From: Luteimonas granuli
GTDB taxonomy: Bacteria > Pseudomonadota > Gammaproteobacteria > Xanthomonadales > Xanthomonadaceae
Assembly: GCF_007795095.1 (NCBI RefSeq)
Contig: NZ_CP042218.1
Location: forward strand, 806,001 to 870,000
Length of the DNA: 64,000 bases
Direction of reading: 5' to 3'
The notes beneath the pieces were generated by a model. The model ran no database searches. It was given only the letters and a program-made list of their open reading frames with translations, and was not told the DNA's origin. Positions 5,977 to 15,972 of the stretch are shown piece by piece (position 1 is the stretch's first letter; the number at the start of each line of letters is the position of its first letter). The position numbers and the translations under genes were made by a program.

Positions 5977-8900
5977 TCAACCTGCGACATAGCCACCCTC
6001 CTGCTCCTGCGCTCTCCCCAACGCCACGAGCATCTCCACCAGCTTGGGCAGCCGCTTCTTCCACGGCCCGCGCGCAGTAAACCTTGTGGCGATCTCATCG
6101 ATTGAGAGCGGCACCGGACTCGCAGCAAGGAGGTCGGCAACGGCCCGCACCTGGTCCACGGTGTCCTTCGGCCATGGCAGGGGTTTGACCGCCAGGGGGA
6201 CCGACGATTCATCGATCTTCTCTGCTGCTTCCCCAGCATCGTCACTTGTGAACCGGGCTTGCTCTGGCGCCTTCTCGCGCGCCACTTCGGGATTCTGGAA
6301 CTCCGGGCGAAGCCAGCGGATGTGCCCGCGGGCTTCCTCCGCGGCGCGCTCGGCGTTGAGGGCAACCAGGCGTTCGAGGACGGCTTCTTCGAAGGCGCGC
6401 TTGGCTTCTTCGCGCGTGGACGCGGGGCCACCATCGAGAGGGCGCTCGGTCGGCCGCAGGTCGCGTTCGGCTTCAGCGAACTGCTGCAGCGTGTCGGGCG
6501 ACTCGTTGCCGTGGGCGACGCGCAGCAGCGGAATCAGGTCGCCCCAGTTGTAGGCGTAGAGTACGGCCTCATCGAGCTCGTCGTGTAGCTGGCGCAGCAC
6601 GGAGACCAGGCCCTGCTCGCGGATGGTGCGCTCCTTGGCGGTCAGCACCTCGCCGCTGCGCAGCTTGTCGAGCACGTTGTACATGCCGGTCAGGGTCAGG
6701 CCGGGATGGGCGGACTGCTGGCGCTTGCGGTGGGCGTCGAGCTCCTCTGCGAGCTTGCAGATCCGATCGGAAGGGTATTCGCCGAACGTTCTTACCTCGC
6801 CTGTGGTGCCGTCGGCGTTGACAAGGGAGACCCCGACCGGCCCACCGAACTTGTCGGCGGCGTTGAGGTTGGGAAAAGGGAAAGTTTCGAAGCAGCGAGA
6901 TTTGTTGTAACGAGGGTCATTTCCGACGCCCAAACGCCCGCCGGTGGCAAGCGCCCACACAACGTGAAGCACGCTCGACAGAACACCGAGAGTCTCTCCT
7001 CTCGGATCGGCAATGGTTACAAGCGAGCTATCGGGTGTCTTATCGATAGGCAGAAAGCTGAAGAAGCGATGCTTCGACGTTTCCAGCGTCGCGATGTAGC
7101 GCGACAGTTCTTCAGTCGCCGCTCGGAATTGCTGACGAGGATGCCCGATCACCCACCATCGATCTCGGAAAAGCGCATTGCGATTCTGGTCCCGCTCCGG
7201 CTTCGCACGTTCCAGCAGATGCTGATAAGCGGCTGGGTATCGCGCTCGCACTTCCTCGGCCTCCAAACCGTAGAAGTCGATGACGAAAATTTCTCGTGGC
7301 GTCTGTGAGAGATCGCGACCATTGATGTATGGACGAACATGCGCTTCCAAACCCGGAATCGAGAATAGCCCCAGACCGACCGCGGACTGGCGATCTATTT
7401 GAAAGGCGGCGCCAATAGTCTTCATGCCGACTGAACTCAGTTCGGCATTGGCACGCAGTGCACGGGCTTGAGTCACATCGACGCCGACTGTGAGGTCGGC
7501 ATTGATTCGTCCCGTCCGCGTCGACATGGCTGCGACGAGGTCATCGCTTCCACTGCTTGCCTCGCCGTGCTCCTCGACTACCGCTCCAACTCTACCCGTT
7601 CTGCGACCACCCTCACCCACCGTCATTGCGATACGCACCGCAGCACCGTCTGCGGTGTCTACCCAAGGATGGTCAGGTATCGCAGCAACCAACGAGAGCG
7701 GCGGCTCGCCTTTAAGATGCGGCTCGACCGCGCGGCGGACATACGCTTGCCGCAAGCTGTTGGTCGTGATAAAGCCAAAGCGTTGGATAGCACCCTTCCG
7801 GGCAAGTAGAGCTGCGTGATGCCACCAACGCATCACGAAGTCGGTTGCCTGGGGCACTTCTGGCCATGCTTCTTGCAACGCATCGACATAGCCGTCCCCA
7901 AGCAGCTCACGCATGCGCTTGGAACCGATAAACGGCGGATTCCCCACCACGAAATCCGCCTCCGGCCACGCCGCCTTCCGCGGATTCCGATACCGCTCCA
8001 CCGGCTTCCGCGCCGCCTCGTCCGGCACCTGCTCCCCGGTCACCGGCGACACCTTCATCGTCTCCCCGTCCCACCGCGTCACCGGCACGCCGCGTTCGTC
8101 GGTCACGAACTCCACGCCGTCATGCGCCAGCACCGCATCCCGGTTCTCGATGTTCCGGAAATCCCGGATCACCGGCTGCGGCGGGTGCACGTCGCCGCGC
8201 GTCCGGTAGTGCCACTGCAGGTAGCCGATCCACAGCACCACTTCGGCGATCGCGGCGGCGCGGGGGTTGAGCTCGATGCCCAGCAGGTTGTGCGGGTCCA
8301 CGGTCTCGCCGGCGGCGGCGTCCGCGCGTTCGCCGCCCAGGGCCAGGCCGGTCTGGCGGTCGCCGAGTTCGTCCAGCGCGTTGAGCACCTCGCCTTCCAG
8401 GCGCTTCAGGTGCTCCAGCGTCACGTACAGGAAGTTGCCCGAGCCGCAGGCGGGGTCGAGCACGCGCACGGTGCACAGGCGGTGGTGGAAGCGCTTGAGC
8501 TCGGCGATCGCCTCGTCCGCCTTGCCTTCGTCGGCCAGGGTGCCGGCGGCGGCCTGGGCGTCGCTCCATTCGCGCCGCAGCGGTTCGATCACGGTCGGCA
8601 GCACCAGGCGCTCGACGTAGGCGCGCGGGGTGTAGTGGGCGCCGAGCTTGTGGCGGTCCTTGGGGCTCAGCGCGCGCTCCAGCAGGGTGCCGAAGATCGC
8701 CGGCTCCACGTGCTTCCAGTCGGCGCGGGCGGCGTCGAGCAGCAGGGCGATCTGGGCCGCGTCCAGCGGCAGCGTGTCGGGCTGCTTGAACAGCTTGCCG
8801 TTGAAGCGCAGCACGTTGCCGGCCAGCACGGCGGAGAAGCCGCCGGCGTCCATGTCGCGCCAGAGCTGGGCGAGCATGCGCATGGCGACGTCGGGCTGTT

Positions 8901-9693
8901 CGCCATGGCGGGCCAGCAGGTCGCGGAAGCTGTGGGCCGGCAGCAGCTTCACGTCCTCGGCGAACATGGTGAACAGGCAGCGCATCAGGAACTGGGCCAC
9001 CGCTTCGGCATCGAAGCCGCCCTGCTCCAGGCTGCGCGCCAGCGTCGCCAGGCGGTCGGCGATCTGGCGGGTGACGCGGGCGGATTCGCGGCTGGGGTCC
9101 AGGCCCAGCGGATCGGTCCAGACGCGGCGCAGGCGCTCGCGCAGCTCCGGGCGGCGCAGGTCGGCCAGGGCGATGCGGTGGCTGCGCGGGTCCGGGAACG
9201 GGACGTAGGTGCCGCCGGAGCGGCTGAACTCGGAATACAGCTCGATGCGCTGGCCCACGTCCACCACCACCACGAACGGCGGCCGGCCCTCGTCGGCGGG
9301 CAGCGCCCGGGCATAGGCCTCGGCCTGGCTGCGGGCGCGCAGCAGGGCGTCGTCGAAACCCTTGGTATGCGCGCCCAGACGCACCTTCTTCGACTCGAGC
9401 ACGAAGGCGCCGCGGCGGTACAGGTCGATGCGCCCGGCGCTGCGGCCGCCGTCGCCGTGGCGGAAGGTGATCGGGCGCTCGAACATGTAGTCCTGTTCGG
9501 GCGTGGGGTGCGGGACCTCCACGTCGAGCAGGCGGCAGAGGTCGATCAGGAAGCTCTGCGAGGTCGAGAGCTCGGAGGCGGTGACGCCCTCCCAGCGCGC
9601 GATGAAGGCGTCGGTGGCGGCATCGCTGGCGGCGTCAGCGTCCGTGACGGTGGCGGCCGCGACGGCGGCCCGTGTCTGTGCTGCGTCCTGCAC
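5977..9693 (-). CDS. MmeI-like (type IIL) fused restriction endonuclease / DNA methyltransferase
   Basis: About 1238 residues. A GTG at 9693 preceded by GGAAGGGGGG is preferred over a TTG at 9729; residue numbers here count from that TTG. The N-terminus has D102-x9-E112-S-K114, the PD-ExK arrangement of MmeI. A helical spacer follows, then the adenine methyltransferase with motif [10 protein letters not shown] (425-433) and motif IV NPPF (597-600). A target-recognition region comes next, and the last 70 residues look like a winged helix. Such enzymes cut beside and methylate one strand of an asymmetric site. GC content drops in the segment at about 6780-7900, which encodes the recognition part. 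It sits beside the cassette array and no separate S or R subunit is present. Confidence 0.85.
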   Translation of the reverse strand: MQDAAQTRAAVAAATVTDADAASDAATDAFIARWEGVTASELSTSQSFLIDLCRLLDVEVPHPTPEQDYMFERPITFRHGDGGRSAGRIDLYRRGAFVLESKKVRLGAHTKGFDDALLRARSQAEAYARALPADEGRPPFVVVVDVGQRIELYSEFSRSGGTYVPFPDPRSHRIALADLRRPELRERLRRVWTDPLGLDPSRESARVTRQIADRLATLARSLEQGGFDAEAVAQFLMRCLFTMFAEDVKLLPAHSFRDLLARHGEQPDVAMRMLAQLWRDMDAGGFSAVLAGNVLRFNGKLFKQPDTLPLDAAQIALLLDAARADWKHVEPAIFGTLLERALSPKDRHKLGAHYTPRAYVERLVLPTVIEPLRREWSDAQAAAGTLADEGKADEAIAELKRFHHRLCTVRVLDPACGSGNFLYVTLEHLKRLEGEVLNALDELGDRQTGLALGGERADAAAGETVDPHNLLGIELNPRAAAIAEVVLWIGYLQWHYRTRGDVHPPQPVIRDFRNIENRDAVLAHDGVEFVTDERGVPVTRWDGETMKVSPVTGEQVPDEAARKPVERYRNPRKAAWPEADFVVGNPPFIGSKRMRELLGDGYVDALQEAWPEVPQATDFVMRWWHHAALLARKGAIQRFGFITTNSLRQAYVRRAVEPHLKGEPPLSLVAAIPDHPWVDTADGAAVRIAMTVGEGGRRTGRVGAVVEEHGEASSGSDDLVAAMSTRTGRINADLTVGVDVTQARALRANAELSSVGMKTIGAAFQIDRQSAVGLGLFSIPGLEAHVRPYINGRDLSQTPREIFVIDFYGLEAEEVRARYPAAYQHLLERAKPERDQNRNALFRDRWWVIGHPRQQFRAATEELSRYIATLETSKHRFFSFLPIDKTPDSSLVTIADPRGETLGVLSSVLHVVWALATGGRLGVGNDPRYNKSRCFETFPFPNLNAADKFGGPVGVSLVNADGTTGEVRTFGEYPSDRICKLAEELDAHRKRQQSAHPGLTLTGMYNVLDKLRSGEVLTAKERTIREQGLVSVLRQLHDELDEAVLYAYNWGDLIPLLRVAHGNESPDTLQQFAEAERDLRPTERPLDGGPASTREEAKRAFEEAVLERLVALNAERAAEEARGHIRWLRPEFQNPEVAREKAPEQARFTSDDAGEAAEKIDESSVPLAVKPLPWPKDTVDQVRAVADLLAASPVPLSIDEIATRFTARGPWKKRLPKLVEMLVALGRAQEQEGGYVAG

Positions 9694-9776
9694 GCGCCCC
9701 CCTTCCCTGCGCGTCCTGCGGACGTGCAAGCATACCCGCCACGGGGCGCCGGGGCGCCGCCGGCCGGAGCCAGCGC

Positions 9777-10109
9777 GTGGAGATCCTGAAGATCCTCGGA
9801 CTGTTCATCGTCACGGCCCTGGCCGAGATCATCGGCTGCTACCTGCCGTGGCTGTGGCTGAAACAGGACCGATCCGCGTGGCTGCTGGTGCCGGCGGCGC
9901 TCAGCCTGGCGGCGTTCGCCTGGCTGCTGACCCTGCATCCCCAGGCGGCCGGGCGCGTGTACGCGGCCTATGGCGGCGTCTACATCAGCGTCGCGCTGAT
10001 GTGGCTCTGGGCGGTGGATGCGGTGCGACCCACGGCCACCGACTGGATCGGCGTGGGGCTGTGCCTGACGGGCATGGCTGTCATCATGCTGGGCGCGAGG
10101 CCGGCCTGA
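9777..10109 (+). CDS. YnfA-family (UPF0060) small membrane protein
   Basis: 110 residues from a GTG at 9777 with GGAG about seven bases upstream. Four hydrophobic segments fill almost the whole chain, with the family hallmarks [25 protein letters not shown] and [18 protein letters not shown]0060/YnfA proteins are inner-membrane proteins of the drug/metabolite transporter superfamily whose substrate is not settled. Longer upstream frames would run into the divergent methyltransferase gene and lack a binding site. A DUF1761 gene follows 35 bases downstream on the same strand. Confidence 0.85.
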   Translation: MEILKILGLFIVTALAEIIGCYLPWLWLKQDRSAWLLVPAALSLAAFAWLLTLHPQAAGRVYAAYGGVYISVALMWLWAVDAVRPTATDWIGVGLCLTGMAVIMLGARPA

Positions 10110-10144
10110 GCGCAGGGCCGGCATGAACAACAAGGGGGAAAATC

Positions 10145-10525
10145 ATGAATGTCTGGATCGTGCTGCTCGCAGCAGCGTCGAGTTTCCTGGTGGGCGGGCT
10201 GTGGTATTCGCCCGTGCTCTTCGGCAAGGCCTGGAACCGGGAGAACGGCGGCGCCGTGGGCGAAGGCCACCCGGCGAAGGTGTTCGGCGCCAGCTTCGCC
10301 TTCTCGCTGGTCTCGGCGGTGTGCTTCGCGGTGCTGGTGGGGCCGTCGCCGGAGTTCGCGGCGGCGGTGCGGACGGGCGCACTGGTCGGCATCGGCCTGG
10401 TGGCCGCGAGCTTCGGCATCAACTACCAGTTCGCGCAGCGGAGCTTCCGGCTCTGGCTCATCGACGGCGGCTACCACGCGGCGCAGTTCATGCTGTTCGG
10501 TGTGGTGTTCGGGCTCTGGGGCTGA
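10145..10525 (+). CDS. DUF1761-family membrane protein
   Basis: 126 residues with four predicted membrane segments. It begins MNVWIVLLAAASSFLVGGLWYSPVLFGKAW, where the GxxWYSP..FGxxW pattern marks DUF1761. The start is supported by AAGGGGG about six bases upstream. Function is unknown for the family. The 3' end overlaps the convergent arsN2-like gene by 38 bases (10488-10525), so both transcripts must read through each other. Confidence 0.85.
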   Translation: MNVWIVLLAAASSFLVGGLWYSPVLFGKAWNRENGGAVGEGHPAKVFGASFAFSLVSAVCFAVLVGPSPEFAAAVRTGALVGIGLVAASFGINYQFAQRSFRLWLIDGGYHAAQFMLFGVVFGLWG

Positions 10526-10967
10526 GGAAGTCCAGCGGCTTGTGCATGCAGGTGGCGGAGGCGGGGCAGATGGACCGGAACTCGGCACTCTGCTTCAGCG
10601 CCTCGGGAGCATCATCGCGGGCGATGACCGCGTAGCCACGCCGGGCGAAGAACGGAGCCGCCGTCAGCGTGAGGAGGGTCAGCGAGTCAAGGCCGAGGGC
10701 CTCCGCGGCACCCTCGCAGGCCGCCACCAGCCGCGAGCCGTGGCCGCTGCCCCGCAGGTCGTCGCGGACCACAAGTGAACGCAGCAGGCCGGCACCGTTA
10801 TGGACCTCGATTCCGACCGCCCCCGCCAGCCCCTGCGCGTCGGACGCGACCAGGAACGTGACGGGCGCATGGTCCAGATCGGCGACGGGCAGCCCCGCGT
10901 CCTGCAGCAGGCGATGCAGCGACTGCGTTTCGGCCGCGGAAGGCGCATGGATATCCATCGGGTGCAT
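10488..10967 (-). CDS. arsN2: ArsN2-like GNAT acetyltransferase (arsenic resistance type)
   Basis: 159 residues with a GNAT fold. Motif A is RGSGHGSRLV and the following helix ends in FFARRGY. The tail EFRSICPASATCMHKPL matches the conserved CP.SA.CM.K ending of ArsN2 proteins, a family linked to arsenic resistance and proposed to acetylate organoarsenicals. No other ars gene is in the window, but a chromate transporter gene lies just upstream on the same strand (45 bases away), so a metal-stress transcript is possible. The start may also be the second Met (10958). The family call is good, the in vivo substrate is inferred. Confidence 0.75.
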   Translation of the reverse strand: MHPMDIHAPSAAETQSLHRLLQDAGLPVADLDHAPVTFLVASDAQGLAGAVGIEVHNGAGLLRSLVVRDDLRGSGHGSRLVAACEGAAEALGLDSLTLLTLTAAPFFARRGYAVIARDDAPEALKQSAEFRSICPASATCMHKPLDFLSPRARTPHRTA

Positions 10968-11012
10968 CAGGTGTCCTTCTTCGGGTTGGCGCGCCGCGTC
11001 CGCGCAACGACG

Positions 11013-12275
11013 CTACCCCATCAGATGCATCGCGACCTTGGCACCCACGCACCAGAACACGATCCACAGCGCGGAAATCCGCGCGGACACTAGCAGGACG
11101 AAGCCGATCGCGGCAATGGCCGCATCCGCCGGCGCGCGCATGCCCCCCGTCCAGACCGGGTCGTAGAACGCCGCCGCCAGCAACCCCACGACGGCGGCGT
11201 TGGTCCCGGCCATGGCGCTGGCGGCCAGGCGGTGCCGCGCCAGCCGCGCCCAGACGGGCAAGGCCGCGAGCAGGAGCAGGAAGCCCGGCAGGAAGATCGC
11301 CAGCAGGGCGACCACCGCTCCCACCACCGCCGGCACGCCCAGCGGAACCTCGGCGCCAAGGAAGGCGGCGACGGAGAACATGGGACCGGGCAGCGCCTGC
11401 GCGGCGCCATAGCCGGCGAGGAAGGTGTCGGAACCGACCCAGCCCGCGTCGACCACCGTGTGCTGCAACAGCGGCAGGACCACGTGGCCGCCGCCGAAGA
11501 CCAGCGCGCCGGCCTGGTAGAACGCGCCCGCCACCGCGGCGATGGTCGGCGTGGCCGAAGTCGGCAGCCACAGCGCGGCTCCCAGCCCGGCCAGGAACAC
11601 GGCAAGAAAACCGCCTGCAGCGCGGACCCCGAGGCGCACGGGAAACGTCGCGGCAGCCGGCATGCGCACGTCCCGGCACAGCCGGAGCCCCAGCACCCCG
11701 CCCAGCGCGATCGCGATCAGCTGCATCCATGCGTTGCCCGCCGACAGGATCAGCGCGACCGTGCCGATGGCGATCAGCGCGCGCGGCAGATCCGGCGTCA
11801 GCTGCCGCATCATGCCGATGAGGCTGTGCGCGACCACCACCACCGCGACCAGCTTCAGTCCGTGCACGGCGGCCGCACCGGTGCCATGCCCGAGGTAAGG
11901 CGCGAGGGCGGCGAAGCCGGACATCAGCAGCGCCGACGGGAGGGTGAAGGCCGCGAACGCGGCCAGCGCCCCGCGCCAGCCGCCGCGGAACAGGCCGATG
12001 GCGAAGCCCATCTGGCTGCTGGCCGGCCCCGGCAGGAACTGGCAGACCGCCAACAACTGCGCGAAGTGCGCCTCGTCCAGCCAGCCGCGGCGTTGCACGA
12101 ACTCGTCGCGCAAGTAGCCCAGGTGCGCGACCGGCCCGCCGAACGAGGTCAGGCCGAGCTTGAGGAAGGCGCGGAAGATTTCGGCGGAGCCGCCCTCCGG
12201 TCGTCCGCTGCTGCCGGAGTCAGGGGCGGCATGCAGCTCGTGGGGGTCGCCCGGCCGTGCGTCTGTCCCACTCAT
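11013..12275 (-). CDS. chrA: Chromate transporter ChrA, two-domain form
   Basis: 420 residues and about ten to twelve membrane segments arranged as two homologous CHR halves. The N-terminal half has the classical FLKLGLTSFGGPVAHLGYLR and LAVCQFLPGPASSQMGF motifs. The second half repeats the theme with FGGGHVVLPLL and GYGAAQALPGPMFS. ChrA exports chromate from the cytoplasm by a proton-linked mechanism. The length is that of long-chain ChrA. It is transcribed toward the ArsN2-like gene, 45 bases apart. No chrB regulator is seen. Confidence 0.9.
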   Translation of the reverse strand: MSGTDARPGDPHELHAAPDSGSSGRPEGGSAEIFRAFLKLGLTSFGGPVAHLGYLRDEFVQRRGWLDEAHFAQLLAVCQFLPGPASSQMGFAIGLFRGGWRGALAAFAAFTLPSALLMSGFAALAPYLGHGTGAAAVHGLKLVAVVVVAHSLIGMMRQLTPDLPRALIAIGTVALILSAGNAWMQLIAIALGGVLGLRLCRDVRMPAAATFPVRLGVRAAGGFLAVFLAGLGAALWLPTSATPTIAAVAGAFYQAGALVFGGGHVVLPLLQHTVVDAGWVGSDTFLAGYGAAQALPGPMFSVAAFLGAEVPLGVPAVVGAVVALLAIFLPGFLLLLAALPVWARLARHRLAASAMAGTNAAVVGLLAAAFYDPVWTGGMRAPADAAIAAIGFVLLVSARISALWIVFWCVGAKVAMHLMG

Positions 12276-12358
12276 CTGAAGAAGAACTCCTTTGAGACTT
12301 GTCCGTCCTGATCCGGACGGCGCGTTCCGCAGATGGGAAGCAGGTGCTGGAGGGTGTG

Positions 12359-12652
12359 ATGGTCCCGATCATGTGCAACAGGGGACACTGGCGCGACCCC
12401 CGACTCATCGAGTGCCCACGATGCCTCGAGGAAGATCGACAGTCACGCACGCCGTCAACCTCGCTTGTCCATGTGCTGTTCGGCATCGCCGTCGGTTGGT
12501 ACGTCTGGCACAGGACCGGCAACACCTTCGTCACTGCGGGGGCGGCGTTCGCGACCGCGTGGCTTCTTCAGACCAGGGTCGGGCGCTTCGTCGCTCTGGC
12601 GTCGATCCTGATGGCAGGCATCCTTCTCGCGGGCATGTTCGCAGCCCGGTGA
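12359..12652 (+). CDS. Small membrane protein with N-terminal Cys cluster, function unknown
   Basis: 97 residues from the ATG at 12359, which has GGAGGG five bases upstream. The same frame opens at 12299 but with no binding site. The N-terminal 25 residues contain MCNRGH and ECPRC, which could hold a zinc ion. Two hydrophobic segments follow (VHVLFGIAVGWYVW and FVALASILMAGILLAG). I do not recognise the family. It stands alone between chrA, which reads away from it, and the alcohol dehydrogenase gene that follows on the same strand after 60 bases. Confidence 0.6.
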   Translation: MVPIMCNRGHWRDPRLIECPRCLEEDRQSRTPSTSLVHVLFGIAVGWYVWHRTGNTFVTAGAAFATAWLLQTRVGRFVALASILMAGILLAGMFAAR

Positions 12653-12712
12653 CCAGGGGGTGCGCAGGTATCCTGAACCGATCACTACGCTGGAAGACCT
12701 GAGAGACATCCC

Positions 12713-13762
12713 ATGACCGTCAAAGCCTACGGCGCCCACGCCGGCGACCAGCCGCTCCAGCCCATCGACATCACCCGTCGCGCACCCGGTGCGCATGACG
12801 TCCAGATCGACATCGCCTTCTGCGGGATCTGCCACTCCGACCTGCACCAGGTCCGCGCCGAGTGGGCCGGCACCGTCTTCCCCTGCGTGCCGGGGCACGA
12901 GATCGTCGGCCGGGTGTCGGCCGTGGGCGACCACGTATCCGCGTTCCAGCCCGGCGACCTGGTCGGCGTGGGCTGCATGGTCGACAGCTGCCGCGACTGC
13001 GACGAGTGCGCGGAGGGGCTGGAGAACTACTGCGACGGCATGATCGGCACCTACAACTCGCCCACGGCCGATGCGCCCGGCCACACCCTGGGCGGCTATT
13101 CGCAGCGGATCGTGGTGGACCAGCGCTTCGTGCTGCGCATCCGCCATCCCGAGTCCCAGCTGGCCGCGGTGGCGCCGCTGCTGTGCGCGGGCATCACCAC
13201 CTGGTCGCCGCTGCGCCACTGGAAGGTGGGCCCGGGCAGCAAGGTCGGGGTGGTCGGCATCGGCGGCCTGGGGCACATGGGGTTGAAGCTGGCGCACGCG
13301 CTGGGCGCGCACGTGGTGGCGTTCACCACATCGGAGTCCAAGCGCGGAGACGCCCTGGCGCTGGGCGCGAACGAGGTCGTGGTCTCGCGCAACGCCGACG
13401 AAATGCGCGCGCACAGGAAAAGCTTCGACTTCATCCTGAATACCGTCGCCGCGCCGCACGACCTCGACGCCTTCCTGGCGCTGCTCAAGCGCGACGGGGC
13501 CATGACCCTGGTCGGCGCGCCGGCCACGCCGCATCCGTCGCCGAACGTCTTCAGCCTGATCCTGAAGCGCCGTTCGCTGGCGGGCTCGCTGATCGGCGGC
13601 ATTCCGGAGACGCAGGAGATGCTCGACTTCTGTGCGGACCACGGGATCGTGGCCGACATCGAAATGATCCGCGCCGACGGGATCAACGAGGCCTACGAGC
13701 GGATGCTCACGGGCGACGTGAAATACCGCTTCGTCATCGACAACGCCTCGCTGGCGACCTGA
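12713..13762 (+). CDS. Zinc-dependent NAD(P)-alcohol dehydrogenase, YahK/CAD type
   Basis: 349 residues. The catalytic zinc site is seen in FCGICHSDLH and GHEIVGRV. The structural zinc loop has Cys residues in CMVDSCRDCDECAEGLENYC, and the Rossmann nucleotide motif is VGIGGLGHMGLKLA. This order and length fit the cinnamyl-alcohol dehydrogenase-like group that reduces aldehydes with NADPH (YahK in E. coli). It is cytoplasmic. It opens a plus-strand run with the amino acid permease gene 23 bases downstream, and the three genes to 15953 are probably one operon. The exact aldehyde cannot be inferred. Confidence 0.9.
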   Translation: MTVKAYGAHAGDQPLQPIDITRRAPGAHDVQIDIAFCGICHSDLHQVRAEWAGTVFPCVPGHEIVGRVSAVGDHVSAFQPGDLVGVGCMVDSCRDCDECAEGLENYCDGMIGTYNSPTADAPGHTLGGYSQRIVVDQRFVLRIRHPESQLAAVAPLLCAGITTWSPLRHWKVGPGSKVGVVGIGGLGHMGLKLAHALGAHVVAFTTSESKRGDALALGANEVVVSRNADEMRAHRKSFDFILNTVAAPHDLDAFLALLKRDGAMTLVGAPATPHPSPNVFSLILKRRSLAGSLIGGIPETQEMLDFCADHGIVADIEMIRADGINEAYERMLTGDVKYRFVIDNASLAT

Positions 13763-13785
13763 TCCGTGGGGCCGGCGGAACGGCC

Positions 13786-15123
13786 ATGACCGACCAGGGA
13801 GGCTCCCGGCCACGGGCCGTGCTGTCGGTCTTCCATGCCGTCACGATCATGGTCGGGCTGGTGGTCGGCATCGGCATCTTCCGCACGCCCTCGATCGTCG
13901 CGGCCAGCGTCGACTCGGACTGGATGTTCATCGCCGTCTGGATGGCGGGCGGGCTGGTCACCCTGGTCGGTGCGCTCTGCTACGCCGAACTGGCGGCCGC
14001 GCATCCGGACACCGGGGGCGAGTACCACTTCCTGTCGCTCGCCTGGGGCCGGCCGGTGGCGGTCCTGTTCGGCTGGGCCCGGTGCACGGTCATCCAGACC
14101 GGGCAGATCGCGGCGGTGGCCTTCGTACTCGGTGACTACCTGTCGCAGCTTGCGCCGCTGGGCGCGCACGGCGCCTCCCTCTATGCCGCGGCCGCGGTGG
14201 TGCTGTTCACCGGCGTCAACGTCGTCGGCACCGTGCAGGGCAGGAACCTGCAGCTCGTGGTCACCTTCATCGAAATCGGCGCCATCGTGGCCATCATCCT
14301 GTCGGGGCTGCTGGGAAGCGGGGCCGCCGGGAACACGCCGGGAGCCACAGCCACGACCCAGGCGACGTCCGCGCCCGGCATGGCGATGATCTTCGTGCTG
14401 CTCACTTACGGGGGCTGGAGCGAGGCGGCCTACCTCAGCGGCGAACTCAGGGATCCGCGCCGCAACGTCGTCAGGGTGCTGGTCTCGGGCTCGCTGATCC
14501 TGATGACGCTGTACACCCTGGCCAACGTGGCGCTGCTGTCCGTGCTCGGGTTGGAGGGGCTGCGCGGCTCGGACGCGGTGGCCGCCGACATGATGCGCGC
14601 TGTCGCCGGCCCCACCGGCGAAGTCATCGTCACGCTGGCGGTCGTGGTCGCGGCGGTGTCGACCCTCAACGCGACCATCCTCACCGGCTCGCGCGTGTTC
14701 CATGCGCTGGCGCGCGACCTGACGGTGCTGCGCTGGGCCGGGGTCTGGCGGGAGCGCGGCACGACGCCGGCGAACGCACAGATCGTGCAGGCCGTGATCG
14801 CACTCGCGCTGATCGGCCTCGGTGCCATCACCCGCGACGGTTTCAAGGCGATGGTCGATTACACCGCGCCGGTGTTCTGGGGATTCATGCTGCTGGTTGG
14901 CCTGGCGCTGTTCGTCCTGCGTCGCCGCGCACCGGATCGACGGCTGCCGTACCGCGTGCCGCTGTACCCGTTCACGCCGCTGGTCTTCTGTTTCACCTGC
15001 CTGTACATGCTGTACGCGAGCATCGCCTACACGGGGTCCGCGGCACTGGTCGGCCTGGCGGTGCTGGCGGCGGGCCTGCCGCTCCTGCTGTTCCAGCGGC
15101 CTTCCAGAGGAGAACCACGATGA
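13786..15123 (+). CDS. APC-family amino acid permease
   Basis: 445 residues with about twelve membrane segments. The first segment carries GLVVGIGIFRTPSIVA, the unwound substrate-binding helix of the APC superfamily. A further signature lies in GALCYAELAAAHPDTGGEYHF. The start ATG at 13786 directly precedes the first segment and follows a GGCGGAAC stretch. The closest fit is the LAT/serine-threonine exchanger-like branch, but the substrate is not evident. Its stop overlaps the next gene's ATG (ATGA at 15120-15123), so translation is coupled to the exported methyltransferase-like protein. Confidence 0.88.
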   Translation: MTDQGGSRPRAVLSVFHAVTIMVGLVVGIGIFRTPSIVAASVDSDWMFIAVWMAGGLVTLVGALCYAELAAAHPDTGGEYHFLSLAWGRPVAVLFGWARCTVIQTGQIAAVAFVLGDYLSQLAPLGAHGASLYAAAAVVLFTGVNVVGTVQGRNLQLVVTFIEIGAIVAIILSGLLGSGAAGNTPGATATTQATSAPGMAMIFVLLTYGGWSEAAYLSGELRDPRRNVVRVLVSGSLILMTLYTLANVALLSVLGLEGLRGSDAVAADMMRAVAGPTGEVIVTLAVVVAAVSTLNATILTGSRVFHALARDLTVLRWAGVWRERGTTPANAQIVQAVIALALIGLGAITRDGFKAMVDYTAPVFWGFMLLVGLALFVLRRRAPDRRLPYRVPLYPFTPLVFCFTCLYMLYASIAYTGSAALVGLAVLAAGLPLLLFQRPSRGEPR

Positions 15124-15953
15124 GCGTCCTCCGCAGCATCCTCGTCGCCGCGCTCGCCTGCACGATGACGCTCGCAGGCGCGGCGATGGCGCAATCCGGC
15201 ACCGCGTCCGCGAAGCACGACTACACGCCGAAGGTCGGGCAGATCGGCAAGGACGTGGTCTGGGTGCCGACGTCGCAGGCGATGGTCGACCGCATGCTGG
15301 ACATGGCGAAGCTCACGCCGCGCGACCGCCTGGTCGACCTCGGCTCGGGCGACGGCGTCACCGTGATCACCGCCGCGAAGCGCGGCGCGAAGGCCCGCGG
15401 CATCGAGTTCAACCCCGACCTGGTGGCGCTGGCCAGGCGGCGCGCGAAGGCTGCGGGCGTGGCCGACCGTGCGAGCTTCGAGCGGGCCGACATCTTCGAA
15501 TCCGATTTCTCCGAAGCCTCGGTCGTCACCCTGTTCCTGCTCCCGGCCCTCAATCTCAGGCTGCGGCCGATCCTGCTGGAGATGGCGCCCGGCACGCGCA
15601 TCGTGTCCAACTCCTTCGACATGGGTGACTGGGAACCCGACGGGACCGCCGAAGTGACCGAAGGCTGCGCGACCTACTGCCACGCCATGCTGTGGATCGT
15701 GCCTGCCCGGGTGGCCGGGATGTGGTCGATCGGCGGCCGCTCGCTGGAGTTCGCGCAGAGCTACCAGAAGGTCGGCGGCGTACTCCGCGACGGCGCTTCG
15801 ATGCAGATCCTCGCCGACGGGCGCATGGACGGCGCCCGGATCCGGTTCACCATCGGCGGCGACCGGTACGTGGGCCAGGTCGACGGCGGCGTGATGCGGG
15901 GGACCGTCAACGGCTCGCGACCGTGGCGGGCGACGAAGGACCCGGGTTCCTGA
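15120..15953 (+). CDS. Exported class I SAM-methyltransferase-like protein
   Basis: 277 residues. Residues 1-24 (MSVLRSILVAALACTMTLAG then AAMA) form a clear signal peptide. The methyltransferase fold follows with motif I VDLGSGDGVTV, the acidic residue closing strand 2 in GIEFNPDLV, and a DIFESDF motif near the expected substrate loop. The C-terminal 90 residues are beta-rich and lack family marks I know. SAM is not available in the periplasm, so a signal peptide on this fold is odd: the protein may be a non-catalytic relative or the N-terminus may be an anchor. Its ATG overlaps the permease stop. Confidence 0.8.
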   Translation: MSVLRSILVAALACTMTLAGAAMAQSGTASAKHDYTPKVGQIGKDVVWVPTSQAMVDRMLDMAKLTPRDRLVDLGSGDGVTVITAAKRGAKARGIEFNPDLVALARRRAKAAGVADRASFERADIFESDFSEASVVTLFLLPALNLRLRPILLEMAPGTRIVSNSFDMGDWEPDGTAEVTEGCATYCHAMLWIVPARVAGMWSIGGRSLEFAQSYQKVGGVLRDGASMQILADGRMDGARIRFTIGGDRYVGQVDGGVMRGTVNGSRPWRATKDPGS

Positions 15954-15972
15954 ACGAGACCGTGGGCGACAC

